Shown here piece by piece: positions 1 through 9,829 of a DNA stretch of 64,000 bases. How positions within the stretch are numbered: the first letter of the stretch is position 1; each line of letters opens with the position of its first letter. The stretch lies in NCBI RefSeq assembly GCF_000799165.1, contig NZ_JUGF01000001.1, positions 62,001 through 126,000 of the forward strand, written 5' to 3'. The position numbers and the translations under genes are program-made. Origin of the DNA: Methylotenera versatilis 7 (GTDB lineage Bacteria > Pseudomonadota > Gammaproteobacteria > Burkholderiales > Methylophilaceae). The notes under the pieces are model-generated. The model saw only the letters and a program-made list of their open reading frames with translations, had not been told where the DNA came from and made no database searches.

Positions 1-2
1 AT

Positions 3-365
3 ATTCTTGGTGCATCTTTGGCTAGCTTGGGTTTATCTCACGCAATTGCTACTGGTATTATCGCTGGCATCATTCAAAAGAATGGTGTATTTAAAGTGAC
101 TTCCAAAGGTAAGCTGAAAACTAAAAAGCTGGCGATTTTGAACCCGATTGTTGAGGAGGTCGTGCTACTGGCTGCTTTGGTGATTTGTGCCACGGCAATG
201 ATAATAACTAGGGGCGTAGAGAATTTTGATGCTCAACTATGGGTGGGCTTGTTGGCACTGCAATCATTGCCTTACGTGAGTGCGCTAATTTGCCAGATTC
301 TTGCACACACTTCTGAGGCAGAGAGTTCTGGTGCCAGTGAAAGTAAAGCGATATTAGACGTTTAA
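3..365 (+). CDS. C-terminal fragment of a membrane glycosyltransferase (partial)
   Basis: The reading frame is open from the left edge, so the gene starts outside the window and only about 120 C-terminal residues are present. The visible part begins with an ILGASLASLGLSHAIATG stretch, then a short basic loop (KVTSKGKLKTKK), then two hydrophobic segments (roughly VVLLAALVICATAMII and LWVGLLALQSLPYVSAL) and a polar tail. This layout resembles the C-terminal membrane part of polytopic family 2 glycosyltransferases of betaproteobacteria, where an 'LSH' helix precedes a basic cytoplasmic loop. The catalytic domain is not visible, so the substrate cannot be judged. It converges on the next gene, with a hairpin terminator between them. 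Confidence 0.5.
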   Translation: MLGASLASLGLSHAIATGIIAGIIQKNGVFKVTSKGKLKTKKLAILNPIVEEVVLLAALVICATAMIITRGVENFDAQLWVGLLALQSLPYVSALICQILAHTSEAESSGASESKAILDV

Positions 366-415
366 GGTGCTTAATTAAAGCCGTTTATCTAACTTGGGTA
401 GTTTCTAGTCTGTTT

Positions 416-452
416 AAAAATAGGTTATTTAATCAGTAAATACCCTATTTTT
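416..452. terminator. Bidirectional hairpin terminator between converging genes
   Basis: Arms AAAAATAGG and CCTATTTTT face each other. Beyond one mismatch the pairing continues with TATTT/AAATA, giving a stem of about 15 bp around a 7-base loop. The A-rich left arm and T-rich right arm make it usable from both strands. It lies between the end of the glycosyltransferase and the end of the leftward LTA-synthase-like gene. Confidence 0.75.
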
Positions 453-453
453 C

Positions 454-1995
454 TTATTGTTTTGCTACTTGTTTTTCTTGCCAAAGCTCTAGGTATTTTT
501 CCGAGTTATTCAGTAAATCCTCCTTCATGTCTTCATAAATAGTAGCTGGCGGTAGCGGTGTGTTTTGTGAGATAGCACTAAAACCTAAACCGAGCTTGCC
601 ACCTTCTACCTGAAGTCCGATGAATTCCAACATCGTCGGGAACAAATCAAAATGCAGAATGTATTCACGATTTTTTGTGATGGGTTTATTTGAAATAAAA
701 CGATTGTAAATATAACGTTGCTTGATTTTATCTAGCTGTTTATGCGACGGGTTGTACATCGCTAAATGATCACCAATAATCACCACATTGGTATCTTTAA
801 GGTAGCCATTTTTTTTCATAAATTTTATAAAATCAACCACTTGAGTTGCGGTGCACTCTACAATTCCCTTGAATTCTTTAACGCCGCGACTTTTGCAGTA
901 TTTTGAAAAATGGCCATCTGGCCCGTGCGTATCAATGGTCGTAAATGTTAAGTTAAACGGTTGGGATTGAGCATGCAGTTCTTTAAGTTTGGCTTTAACT
1001 AATACCAATAAATCGTCGTCATACAGCCCCCAGTAATTCATTTCATTAACAGTCAGGTTTTTCTTAAGCTCTTCTCTACCATAGACCTCATCGTAATGAT
1101 GATCTTGAAAAAATTTGCCCTTGCCTGAGAAACTTAACGCATCGCCACCCATGTAAACGTTGTGGTAGCCAGCATCGTGCAGAACATCACCCAGGCAAAC
1201 TGCATTAGGTAAAAATGCTTTAATTCTTTCGCCTTGGTCATTGCCGCCGTACAAGCTGACAGTTTTCAGTGGAACACCACATTGTGTTGCGGTGATGCCA
1301 GCAATGGTCCAGTTTGTACCAGGTGCTTGTTTGTATTGACTAAAGCTGACACCCTTGAGTGCATCTAAACTGCTGAGCAGGTTTTTACCAAATTTTGTCT
1401 CATCTTTATAACTGTCTTCTAAAGACTCTACATAAATAAGCACTAAATTCTTAGGTTTTGCGTTGGCCTTTATTGGTTCAATTTTAACCGACCGCGGGTT
1501 AACGTAATGTTCGCCAAAGTAATCTGGACCTAATTGATTGTGTACAAAAGCGCTGATTGAAAATTGAAAAGCAAAGTAAATCGAGCAGGCGATCAATGTA
1601 TATAAAGGCGCACGATGGCTGATGAACCAATAAAACACCTTTAAACCTTGCACATTGAAGATTTGCATGGGTTTTGCAAACCAGTGTTTTGAGTTGTAAA
1701 TCAGATATAGGGCAATCGAATATTCAACAATCACCAACAGCAATGCGAAACTAATCGGTAATGCCAGGCAAGTTAGAATAAAACTTCTGACGATGCCGAC
1801 ATCTGTGGCTACCAAGCCATCCATGCCAAATTGCGCGTGATATAACACTTGCTCTAGCGAGGCTTGACCAAAGTTTGAAGTCACCCAATAAGCAATGCTT
1901 GCTAAAAAAAATGCGAATAAATAACTAAAAAACCTGACAGCGGCTCTTAAATAATGCCTTTGCTGGTTTTGGCTTATTTGTTCACTGGAAAGCAT
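454..1995 (-). CDS. LTA synthase/OpgB-like sulfatase-fold membrane phosphotransferase
   Basis: A 513-residue inner-membrane protein. About four hydrophobic segments fill residues 20-155, and a periplasmic alkaline-phosphatase/sulfatase-fold domain follows from about residue 180. Family metal and catalytic landmarks are visible: YVESLED near residue 190 (metal-binding Glu), APGTNWTIAG near 225-233 (nucleophile Thr, probably Thr-227), THGPDGHF and IIGDHLAM. Members of this family move phosphoglycerol or phosphoethanolamine head groups from phospholipids onto glycans or lipids. OpgB, which modifies osmoregulated periplasmic glucans, is the best-known proteobacterial relative, but this protein is shorter than E. 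coli OpgB and its acceptor cannot be read from sequence. It is 50 bases downstream of uup on the same strand. The family call is firm, the substrate is not. Confidence 0.8.
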   Translation of the reverse strand: MLSSEQISQNQQRHYLRAAVRFFSYLFAFFLASIAYWVTSNFGQASLEQVLYHAQFGMDGLVATDVGIVRSFILTCLALPISFALLLVIVEYSIALYLIYNSKHWFAKPMQIFNVQGLKVFYWFISHRAPLYTLIACSIYFAFQFSISAFVHNQLGPDYFGEHYVNPRSVKIEPIKANAKPKNLVLIYVESLEDSYKDETKFGKNLLSSLDALKGVSFSQYKQAPGTNWTIAGITATQCGVPLKTVSLYGGNDQGERIKAFLPNAVCLGDVLHDAGYHNVYMGGDALSFSGKGKFFQDHHYDEVYGREELKKNLTVNEMNYWGLYDDDLLVLVKAKLKELHAQSQPFNLTFTTIDTHGPDGHFSKYCKSRGVKEFKGIVECTATQVVDFIKFMKKNGYLKDTNVVIIGDHLAMYNPSHKQLDKIKQRYIYNRFISNKPITKNREYILHFDLFPTMLEFIGLQVEGGKLGLGFSAISQNTPLPPATIYEDMKEDLLNNSEKYLELWQEKQVAKQ

Positions 1996-2045
1996 GGATG
2001 ATTTGATGGTTAACTATTGTCAGATGGTAGTAAATTCAAAGCAAT

Positions 2046-3962
2046 CTACTTATTATCCGTTTTACTATCCAGCGTTTCCCAGCGTGCTAAAAGCGTTTCT
2101 AACAGATTTTCAATCTCACTTAATCTCGCTTGCAGACTTTTTACAAGAGGTGCTTGTGTGACATAAATCTCGCTATCAGCCAGTTGCGCGTTGATGCTGC
2201 TTTGTTCAGCTTCCAGTAGCTCAATTTGCGCTGGAATGCCTTCCAACTCTTGCTGCTCTTTAAAGCTTAATTTATTGGTCGGTTTGCTTTGCTTGGGACT
2301 GGCAGTGTTTTGTTTATTGTTCGCCTTAGCTGCGTTATCGGCTTTTTTATCGTCTAAACGTTGCTGCGTAAAGCGTTGCCAGTCATCATAACCGCCGCCA
2401 AACTCCGTTAATACCGCATTGCCTTCAAAGGCGATGACCTGTGTCACAGTGTTTTCCAAGAAAGCGCGGTCATGGCTGACTAAAAATAGTGTGCCGGCAA
2501 ATTCTTGCAACAGGCTTTCCAATAATTCAAGCGTATCAATATCCAAGTCATTGGTTGGCTCATCCAGCACCAGTACATTAGCAGGGCGGGCAAACAGGCG
2601 CGCCAATAGTAAACGGTTGCGTTCGCCACCAGAAAGTGATTTTACCGGGGAGCGTGAACGTTGCGGCGGGAACAGGAAGTCTTCCAAATAGCTGATGACG
2701 TGTTTACGTTCATTGCCGATTTCCACAAAATCCGAACCCGGACTGATCGTATCTGCCAGAGTCGCTTCTTCGTCCAGTTGCTCACGCATCTGGTCAAAAT
2801 ACGCCACATTGATTTTAGTCCCACGTTGAATATCACCGCTATCGGCTTCAATATCGCCTAGAATTAATTTCAGCAATGTTGTTTTGCCAATACCGTTAGG
2901 TCCGAGTAAACCGATTTTATCGCCGCGTAAAATGCGTGTACTGAAACCGTTAATCAAGGTTCTGCCGCCGTAGGCTTTGACAACGTTTTCAAGTTCAGCA
3001 ACTAACTTGCCACTACGTTCGCCCGCATCCAGATTCAATCTCACATTGCCTTGGCGTTCGCGTCGAGCGGCGCGGTCTAGGCGCAATGCTTCCAGTCTGC
3101 GCACGCGACCTTCGTTACGGGTGCGACGCGCTTTAATGCCTTGGCGAATCCATACTTCTTCCTGTGCTAAAAACTTATCAAATTTGGCTGCATGTGTTTC
3201 TTCAACAGCAATCAGTTCTTCTTTTTTGACTTGATATTGCGTGAAGTTGCCGACGAAATCGGTGAGTTTTCCGCGGTCTAATTCGGTAATGCGTGTAGCC
3301 AATCTGTCCAAGAAGCGGCGGTCATGCGTAATAAACAGCACGCTGCCGTTAAAGCCTAATAATAAATCTTCCAGCCATTCAATCGCTTCTAAGTCTAAAT
3401 GGTTGGTGGGCTCGTCCAGCAATAGTACTTCAGGCTCGGCGACCAAGGCGCGGCCTAATGCCACACGTTTGCGCCAGCCGCCCGATAAAGTTGAAATCAA
3501 AGCGTCGGCATCTAGCTTTAAACGACTTAACACGGTTTCAACACGCGACTGCGCCGCCCAGCCATTTTGTGTATCCAAATCATGCTGCAAAGCCTGCATT
3601 TTGGTCATCAGTGCATCAATATCGGCATCAGGCATGCCCATGTCGTGCGTCACAGCGTGATAATCAATAATCGTTTGCTGTAACGAGCCCAAGCCCTCAG
3701 CGACCGCTTCGAATATGGTGTGCGAAGTATCCAGTTCCGGTTCTTGTGGCACATACACCACACGTACATTGGGCGCACGCCATACACTGCCTTCGTCTAG
3801 CTTAATGGTTCCGGCAATGGCTTTTAATAAGCTGGATTTGCCTGCGCCATTTCGACCAATGAGGCCGACACGCTCTCCGGAGTCTAGCTGGAAATCTGCG
3901 TGGTCGAGTAATGGATGGTGCCCGTAAGCGAGGCTAGCTTGGTCTAAGGTGATATATGGCAT
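2046..3962 (-). CDS. uup: ABC-F ATPase Uup
   Basis: A 638-residue cytosolic protein with two fused ABC ATPase domains and no membrane segment, which is the ABC-F architecture. Walker A motifs are GRNGAGKSS (residues 36-44) and GPNGIGKTT (about 354). The signature motifs are LSGGWRKRVALGR and LSGGERNRLLLAR, and Walker B is LLLDEPTNHLD in the first domain and LVLDEPTNDLD in the second. A charged linker lies between the domains. A C-terminal helical region (about 570-635, with Lys-rich and Glu/Leu-rich parts) matches the DNA-binding coiled coil that distinguishes Uup. Length matches E. coli Uup. Family members act on ribosomes or at branched DNA, and uup loss raises precise transposon excision in E. 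coli. Confidence 0.93.
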   Translation of the reverse strand: MPYITLDQASLAYGHHPLLDHADFQLDSGERVGLIGRNGAGKSSLLKAIAGTIKLDEGSVWRAPNVRVVYVPQEPELDTSHTIFEAVAEGLGSLQQTIIDYHAVTHDMGMPDADIDALMTKMQALQHDLDTQNGWAAQSRVETVLSRLKLDADALISTLSGGWRKRVALGRALVAEPEVLLLDEPTNHLDLEAIEWLEDLLLGFNGSVLFITHDRRFLDRLATRITELDRGKLTDFVGNFTQYQVKKEELIAVEETHAAKFDKFLAQEEVWIRQGIKARRTRNEGRVRRLEALRLDRAARRERQGNVRLNLDAGERSGKLVAELENVVKAYGGRTLINGFSTRILRGDKIGLLGPNGIGKTTLLKLILGDIEADSGDIQRGTKINVAYFDQMREQLDEEATLADTISPGSDFVEIGNERKHVISYLEDFLFPPQRSRSPVKSLSGGERNRLLLARLFARPANVLVLDEPTNDLDIDTLELLESLLQEFAGTLFLVSHDRAFLENTVTQVIAFEGNAVLTEFGGGYDDWQRFTQQRLDDKKADNAAKANNKQNTASPKQSKPTNKLSFKEQQELEGIPAQIELLEAEQSSINAQLADSEIYVTQAPLVKSLQARLSEIENLLETLLARWETLDSKTDNK

Positions 3963-4051
3963 AAGCGTTATTTTAACACGGACGCGTAAATGCCAGCCGT
4001 GTTTAAGTGCTTAGTTAACATTCATTTAATTTGATGTTAAATGTATGTGAG

Positions 4052-6151
4052 TTACAGATTTTTCTTAAAATCTGCCAAACTTTGTTTGCAAGGAGATTCC
4101 TCTCCTGATCCTGCATCTAAAAATGGCACAATCGCAGCAAGCGGGTTAATGAACGCTAATGCAATACCGCCCAAAACACGTGCGACAATCGGCGTTTTTT
4201 CGATGGAAACATCAGGGGTTTTAAACGTGCCTTTTACATGGATAGGTGAGCGCACGGTAAACGGTGACATGTTTTTAGGTTTTGCTGCCAAGCGTAAATC
4301 CAAGGTTTCTTTGGCAATGTTCACATTGCCGTCAATCAGTATCAAGGTTACAGGTGTATCTATTAGTGCTACTTTAGGTATGGCAATGCCTTTTTTAGCA
4401 GTCAAATCCATTACCGCACATTGCATCGGTAGTGCGTTGTCTTTTGTCAGTAATATACCTAATCCTTGCGCGATATCTAAACCAAGCGCCTCCACAATTA
4501 AATGTGAGACAGTGCCTTTATGGATATAAAGCGATACATCGCCATCTAAAGAACTTAACATTTCGGCAGTTGAATTGCCTGTACCCGTTAACTTGGTTTT
4601 GCCGTTAAGCATGCCGGTTACATAAGAAGGTGGGCTTTCTTTTTTGCCTTCTGATTGTGCTTGTTTCTTTGGCTGGGTTGAAACCGCTAGCCATTTTTCA
4701 ACATCAATATCTTTCCAGCGCAGATTAATATTCCAAGTAGGTGCAAGTGCTGTTTTTTTTGTAGCGTTTGCTAATTCTTTATCATTATTTAAGCCTGCGT
4801 CTTTTAAATGCGTATCGATGGATATCAAGCCAGCAATGCTACCATCAGCCGTGCGTGCATCAATTTTTGAGAGCGATAATTTTCCGCTATCCAGCAATAA
4901 ATCTGCTTTTAATGGCGTAATAGGGCGTGAAAATGCATTGCCCAATTCCACATATTGTAAGTTCACCGCAATTTGTGCATCCATTTTATTTAACGATGGT
5001 AAGTCGAGCGGGCGATCAGGAATTACTTGGTTATTCTCTGGTTTTGCAACAGAGCCATCGCTATTTTTGGTACCGAACGCAGGTGCTAAGTCGGCTAGAA
5101 AAAAGCGTTTTCCGCCTAAGTTGCCTTTCAACACGGGCCTTACAGGTCTAGGGTCATAGGTAAAATTGCCATTCAAATCGCTTTTGCCCACATGCGCAGA
5201 AACCGCATTAGCAACCCAGACTTCACTGTTTTTTTCAATTAAGGTGCTCAGTGAAAACTTATCAGTTGTCGGCAACACCACATTCACTAGTTTGCCCAAT
5301 ACTGCAAGAGACGGGCCTTTTACTGACAACTTGCCTTTTACATCATGTTGTCCAAATAAGTCAGAAACCGTACCGATAAAGTCGGCACGTAATCCTGCAT
5401 GCTCTAGCCAAGCTTTTGAGGAGATAGGTGGAGATGCACTGTCATGTGTTGCAATCGGCAAAAAGCCGTCTGTTATTAACTGGCCTTTAATGGTTTTTTG
5501 AGTGAATTTTCCTTGTATCTCAATCACCGAGCTTGCTGTTTTATTTAAATGCCCTTCATCTGTATGAAACTTTGCGGCTAAGTCAATTTGTGTTTGCGGG
5601 TCTAAAATTTTTGCAGAGCCGTTTTGCACCACAAGTGTTTCAACAATTGGAAAAGGGCTGTCCGGCTTGTTAGGGTCAGCATTAAATTGCCAAGTAGACG
5701 CGCCGTCTTGGTGACGCAAAAGTTGTGCATCAATTTGATTTACGCGTAGTGACTTAATACGTAACTGATTGGATTTTTTGAAATTAAACAGATCGCTATA
5801 ACGCAGGTTAAGCGTAATATTCTTGGTATCAATAAAATGCGGCGCATCAAATTCTTTCGGCGCCGATATATACAAACCACCGACATTCAATTTTACGCCG
5901 CCAACCAGTTTAAGATTAAACGGCTGCTCGATTCTAACGGTGCGTTCCAGTTGCTTACTGGCGAAGCGTTCGGCAGGTTCTCTTAAAAAAGGCCATCCTA
6001 AAGCTTCACAGATAATCACTGCAAGAATAGCCGCGCTGAACAATATGAGCCAAAACTTGGCTAGACTAAATTTTTTCTTGGCGGCAATTGAATCCGTTTG
6101 GATGTTAGATGCATTTGCTTCTGGTATGTGGGTTTGAGGTTCTTCAATCAT
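4052..6151 (-). CDS. AsmA-family protein
   Basis: A 699-residue protein with one N-terminal membrane helix (about residues 31-50, WLILFSAAILAVIICEALGW) followed by a very long periplasmic region of beta-strand-rich repeats typical of AsmA/YhdP-type bridge proteins. The early PFLREPAERFASKQLERTVRI segment and the late region containing KGTVSHLIVEALGLDIAQ are family-like. AsmA-like proteins are thought to carry or regulate phospholipids between inner and outer membranes. The gene stands alone on the minus strand between rep and uup. A perfect palindrome (6197-6210) lies about 45 bases upstream of its start. Confidence 0.82.
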   Translation of the reverse strand: MIEEPQTHIPEANASNIQTDSIAAKKKFSLAKFWLILFSAAILAVIICEALGWPFLREPAERFASKQLERTVRIEQPFNLKLVGGVKLNVGGLYISAPKEFDAPHFIDTKNITLNLRYSDLFNFKKSNQLRIKSLRVNQIDAQLLRHQDGASTWQFNADPNKPDSPFPIVETLVVQNGSAKILDPQTQIDLAAKFHTDEGHLNKTASSVIEIQGKFTQKTIKGQLITDGFLPIATHDSASPPISSKAWLEHAGLRADFIGTVSDLFGQHDVKGKLSVKGPSLAVLGKLVNVVLPTTDKFSLSTLIEKNSEVWVANAVSAHVGKSDLNGNFTYDPRPVRPVLKGNLGGKRFFLADLAPAFGTKNSDGSVAKPENNQVIPDRPLDLPSLNKMDAQIAVNLQYVELGNAFSRPITPLKADLLLDSGKLSLSKIDARTADGSIAGLISIDTHLKDAGLNNDKELANATKKTALAPTWNINLRWKDIDVEKWLAVSTQPKKQAQSEGKKESPPSYVTGMLNGKTKLTGTGNSTAEMLSSLDGDVSLYIHKGTVSHLIVEALGLDIAQGLGILLTKDNALPMQCAVMDLTAKKGIAIPKVALIDTPVTLILIDGNVNIAKETLDLRLAAKPKNMSPFTVRSPIHVKGTFKTPDVSIEKTPIVARVLGGIALAFINPLAAIVPFLDAGSGEESPCKQSLADFKKNL

Positions 6152-6196
6152 ACTGAATGCCTTCTTTATTCTTAAAATTATTATGCGTGCAAGTTA

Positions 6197-6210
6197 GTAC
6201 TCGCGAGTAC
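6197..6210. promoter_or_regulatory. 14-bp perfect palindrome upstream of the AsmA-like gene
   Basis: GTACTCGCGAGTAC reads the same on both strands and lies in the 247-base gap between rep and the AsmA-like gene, about 45 bases before the AsmA-like start codon. It could be an operator. No second copy was noticed. The rest of this gap holds nothing I recognise. Confidence 0.3.
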
Positions 6211-6398
6211 GGCATGTATTTACAAACTTAAAATTACGCTTGCCGATGAGTAAAACTGGTTGATGGATTAAAATCGGATGCTGGCGATAATCATCAACGT
6301 CATTCAGTTATATCTAATTTTTGAGGGTTACAAAACCAAGATAAAGATGATTTTGATGTCGGAACAGGCCTACACGCGATCAATTTTAAGTGGATTAA

Positions 6399-8435
6399 TC
6401 AGCTGGTTTTTTTGCCTAGCATGGCGTGGATATTCGCCATACGTGCTTTGCCATGCTCTTTGCTGACAACAGGATCGTTAAACGGATTACCAAAATGCTT
6501 TACATCGGCTGTAGGCAACTCCGTAATGAATCGACTGGGTTCGCACATTTGAACCTCGCCTGCGCGCTTGCGTTTTTTACACCATGAGATATTCAGCGAT
6601 TTTTGCGCACGCGTAATGCCCACGTACATCAAACGCCGTTCTTCCTCGATTTTTGTAGGATCTGCCACACCTAAATCGATGCTTTCACGATGCGGCAAAA
6701 TGCCTTCTTCAACGCCGATTAAGAATACATGACCAAACTCCAGACCTTTGGCCGCATGTAGCGTCGATAGTTTTACCGCATCTGGCTCGCCATCTTCACG
6801 GCCTTCCAGCATGCTAATCAGCGAAACCATTTGCGTGAGTTCCAGCAGGTTTTTGCCTTCGGTTTCATTGCCGAATTCAGTACTTGGTTCGCCTTTTTTG
6901 GTTAACCAGCCTATAAAATCTAATACATTGCTCCATTTACTTTCAGCCGCACGCGGCTCTTCAGAATCGTACAAAAACGCTTCATATTGAATGGTGTTGA
7001 TTAAGTCATTTAATACTTCACCAGCTGGGTCGCGTACGGCACGGCTTTGTATTTTTTGGATGTATTGACAGAAGTTAAGTAAGTCATCCAGCTGTTTAGC
7101 ACCAACGTCACGCTGAAAGTCGCCTTCAAATGCCGCTGCAAACAATGATAGTTTGTGCGCACTGGCATATTCGCCCAGTCGTTCAAGTGTGGTGTTACCG
7201 ATACCTTTTTTTGGTGTAGTCGCTGCGCGAATGAATGCTGGATCGTCATCTTCATTGGCCACCAAGCGTAAATAGCTCACCAAGTCTTTAATCTCGGCTT
7301 TATCAAAAAACGATTGCCCGCCAGAGATGGTGTAAGGGATTTTTTGGTTGCGTAGATGTTGTTCAAATATACGCGCCTGATGATTGCCGCGATATAAAAT
7401 CGCATAGTCCAGAAATTTAGTGCGGTTCTCAAATTTATGCGCCTGCAGCTTCATCATCACAGATTCGGCTTCATGCTCTTCACTCATGGCGGCAGAAACT
7501 TGAATCAAGTCGCCAGTGCCAAGCTCGCTCCAAAGTTTTTTTTCAAATAACTTAGGATTGTTGCTGATGACTTGGTTTGCTGCACGCAGAATGCGCACTG
7601 TGGAGCGATAATTCTGCTCTAATTTAATCACTTTTAGCTTACTGAAATCGGTGGTGAGTTGACGTAAGTTTTCCACATCAGCGCCACGCCAGCCATAAAT
7701 CGCCTGGTCGTCATCGCCCACCGCAGTAAACTGTCCGCGCACACCGGTGAGCATTTTCACCAATTTATATTGGCAAGCGTTGGTGTCTTGGTATTCATCC
7801 ACCAGCAAATACTGCAGTTTGCGCTGCCATTTGTTTAGCGCTTCCTCGTGCTGCTCAAATAACTCAACCGGTAGCTTGATTAAATCATCAAAATCTACCG
7901 CTTGATAAGCTTTAAGTGTTTGCTGGTATAGCTGATAAACCTTGGCAGCGGCATGTGTGAGTTCCTCATCTGCTGTCGCTTTGGCTTGATCTGGATTAAT
8001 AAACCCATTTTTCCAAGCGGAAATTTGCCACTGTGTTTTGCGTAATAGCTGTTTGTCTGTCGTTGATAAAATGTCTGCCACGATTTTCAAACTATCGCTG
8101 GAATCTAAAATAGAAAACTGCGGTTTATAGCCCAGTAAAGCGGCTTCGGCGCGCAGCATTTGCAGGCCAAGCGAGTGGAATGTCGCAATAGTTAGACCTT
8201 TGGTGGACTTTCCCGCCATCAGCTTACTTACACGCTCCTGCATTTCACGCGCGGCTTTATTGGTAAATGTGATAGCGGCTATTTCTTTGGGGGAATAGCC
8301 AGCTTCATCGATTAAATAGCCTATTTTTTGCGTAATCACGCGTGTCTTACCACTGCCAGCACCCGCCAATACAAGTAAAGGACCATCGAGATATTTAACG
8401 GCTTCGCGTTGTGGTGAATTAAGGCTATTTAGCAT
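6399..8435 (-). CDS. rep: ATP-dependent DNA helicase Rep
   Basis: A 678-residue SF1A (UvrD/Rep) helicase that unwinds DNA 3'-5' and helps replication forks past obstacles. Visible motifs, in order: Q-motif LNSPQREAV near residue 5, Walker A AGAGSGKT (about 23-30), AITFTNKAAREM (Ia), LLVDEYQDTN (Walker B), AVGDDDQAIYGWRGA (III), EQNYRST (IV), LSTLHAAKGLEF (V) and EEERRLMYVGITRAQ (VI). The length fits E. coli Rep (about 673) rather than UvrD (about 720) or PcrA, and DDDQAIYGWRGA also favours Rep. It is transcribed away from the diguanylate cyclase upstream, with which it shares a 156-base divergent promoter region. Confidence 0.93.
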   Translation of the reverse strand: MLNSLNSPQREAVKYLDGPLLVLAGAGSGKTRVITQKIGYLIDEAGYSPKEIAAITFTNKAAREMQERVSKLMAGKSTKGLTIATFHSLGLQMLRAEAALLGYKPQFSILDSSDSLKIVADILSTTDKQLLRKTQWQISAWKNGFINPDQAKATADEELTHAAAKVYQLYQQTLKAYQAVDFDDLIKLPVELFEQHEEALNKWQRKLQYLLVDEYQDTNACQYKLVKMLTGVRGQFTAVGDDDQAIYGWRGADVENLRQLTTDFSKLKVIKLEQNYRSTVRILRAANQVISNNPKLFEKKLWSELGTGDLIQVSAAMSEEHEAESVMMKLQAHKFENRTKFLDYAILYRGNHQARIFEQHLRNQKIPYTISGGQSFFDKAEIKDLVSYLRLVANEDDDPAFIRAATTPKKGIGNTTLERLGEYASAHKLSLFAAAFEGDFQRDVGAKQLDDLLNFCQYIQKIQSRAVRDPAGEVLNDLINTIQYEAFLYDSEEPRAAESKWSNVLDFIGWLTKKGEPSTEFGNETEGKNLLELTQMVSLISMLEGREDGEPDAVKLSTLHAAKGLEFGHVFLIGVEEGILPHRESIDLGVADPTKIEEERRLMYVGITRAQKSLNISWCKKRKRAGEVQMCEPSRFITELPTADVKHFGNPFNDPVVSKEHGKARMANIHAMLGKKTS

Positions 8436-8594
8436 GAATTTACTGGATTTAAGATGAATTTATAAGGCTGGAATGCCAAAACGCGCTGGGTGGCGTTATA
8501 CTGACAAGCATTACTACAACACAATATTTTAACTGTTAAATCAAAAATCAGCGTTATTTAATTCACTAAATATAATTTTAATACTTTAATTTTG

Positions 8595-9800
8595 ATGCCA
8601 AAATTTGATTTAAAAACCATTATCTTCATGTCAATGTTGCTCACATTCATGTTGTCTATGTTGTTGGCAATTACGCGTAAACATCATAAAGAGGTGGGCG
8701 GCCCGGGTTATTGGGCAGTGGGTAATCTGGTGGTTGGTTTGGGCATGGTGCTGGTGCTGATTCAGTTGGATACCCCCAAAGTACTTTTTCTGCCGGGCCT
8801 GGCATTAATAGGCGCGGGCTTAAGTTTGTATTTAAACGGTATTCAAGCCTTTATTGGTAAAAAGCCCGATCATCGTATTCCAGTCGTTCTGTTTTTTTTA
8901 CTGGTGGCGATTGACGTTTTTTTTGTAATACTACAGCACGATTTACGCATAGCAACAGCGCTGGGTGCACTGGTTTTTGCAGGTATTTATCTGGTCAGTG
9001 CGCGCCTTACTTTTTCGCGCGATGAAGGCATTGTCGGCAGTTTGTTTTGGGTTGCTTCCAGTTTATTTTTGCTGATGGCTTTGTTTATGCTAGGCCGTGC
9101 TTTCGCAACGGTTAAAGCCGATGCTGCGGTGTTTACCAGCTTTGCGACGTGGCCTATCAATGCTTACACTTTTATGCTGGGCGCTGTTTCACAGTTTTTT
9201 ATTTCCAGCCTGTTTGTCTTATTGCTAAGTTACCGTCTGAATCAGAATCTGGAATCCATTGCGACTATCGATAGTTTGACAGGGATACTAAATCGGCGCG
9301 GTTTGGAAGATTCCGCCTTCAAAATGCAAGGTGTTTGTAAGCGTATCAACCTTAGTATGGCAGTGTTGGTGATTGATGTGGATCACTTTAAAAAAGTGAA
9401 TGATAAACATGGACATTTATTTGGTGATGATGTGCTGAAAGGTTTGGCCAAAACGATTGCGGAAATTCTGCGTTCTGGAGATGTGCTGGGGCGATACGGT
9501 GGCGAAGAGTTTTTTGTTTTTTTGCCCAACACCAATGAAAAAGATGCGGCTAATTTGGCGGAACGGATTCGTATGGGTGTTGAAAAAACACTCCATACCG
9601 TGAATCATAAAATCATTAAAGGCACGGTGAGTATTGGCGTGGCGGATTCTGTGCGTGCAGGCTACGATTTTAAGGGCTTAGTCGCTGCGGCAGATAGTGC
9701 GTTGTATGTGGCTAAAAATAGCGGCAGAAACCGTGTTGTCAGCTATACCAATATTACGCGGGATAGTAAATTAGATACCCGATTTGCTGATGTACTCTAA
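8595..9800 (+). CDS. Membrane diguanylate cyclase (GGDEF), first of two
   Basis: About 401 residues. The N-terminal half has six or seven hydrophobic helices (about residues 8-215), with no recognisable periplasmic sensor domain. A GGDEF domain begins at IDSLTGILNRRG. The active-site motif is GGEEF (around residue 302), so it should make cyclic di-GMP from two GTP. The RSGD sequence five residues upstream matches the RxxD inhibitory I-site, implying product feedback. A TTG codon directly precedes the ATG at 8595 and the ATG is preferred. It has the same architecture as the gene at 10342, suggesting an old duplication, although the membrane halves have diverged strongly. Its signal is unknown. 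Confidence 0.9.
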   Translation: MPKFDLKTIIFMSMLLTFMLSMLLAITRKHHKEVGGPGYWAVGNLVVGLGMVLVLIQLDTPKVLFLPGLALIGAGLSLYLNGIQAFIGKKPDHRIPVVLFFLLVAIDVFFVILQHDLRIATALGALVFAGIYLVSARLTFSRDEGIVGSLFWVASSLFLLMALFMLGRAFATVKADAAVFTSFATWPINAYTFMLGAVSQFFISSLFVLLLSYRLNQNLESIATIDSLTGILNRRGLEDSAFKMQGVCKRINLSMAVLVIDVDHFKKVNDKHGHLFGDDVLKGLAKTIAEILRSGDVLGRYGGEEFFVFLPNTNEKDAANLAERIRMGVEKTLHTVNHKIIKGTVSIGVADSVRAGYDFKGLVAAADSALYVAKNSGRNRVVSYTNITRDSKLDTRFADVL

Positions 9801-9829
9801 CGTATCATATTGAGCTAAATATTTAAATT

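Noticed and set aside
4041-5501. Several rightward frames of 111-171 codons opposite the AsmA-like gene
   Set aside because: They are mirror frames of the 699-residue AsmA-like gene, with no ribosome-binding sites and no domain similarity.
6278-6466. 62-codon rightward frame overlapping the end of rep
   Set aside because: It runs into the conserved 3' end of rep on the opposite strand and has no start signal.
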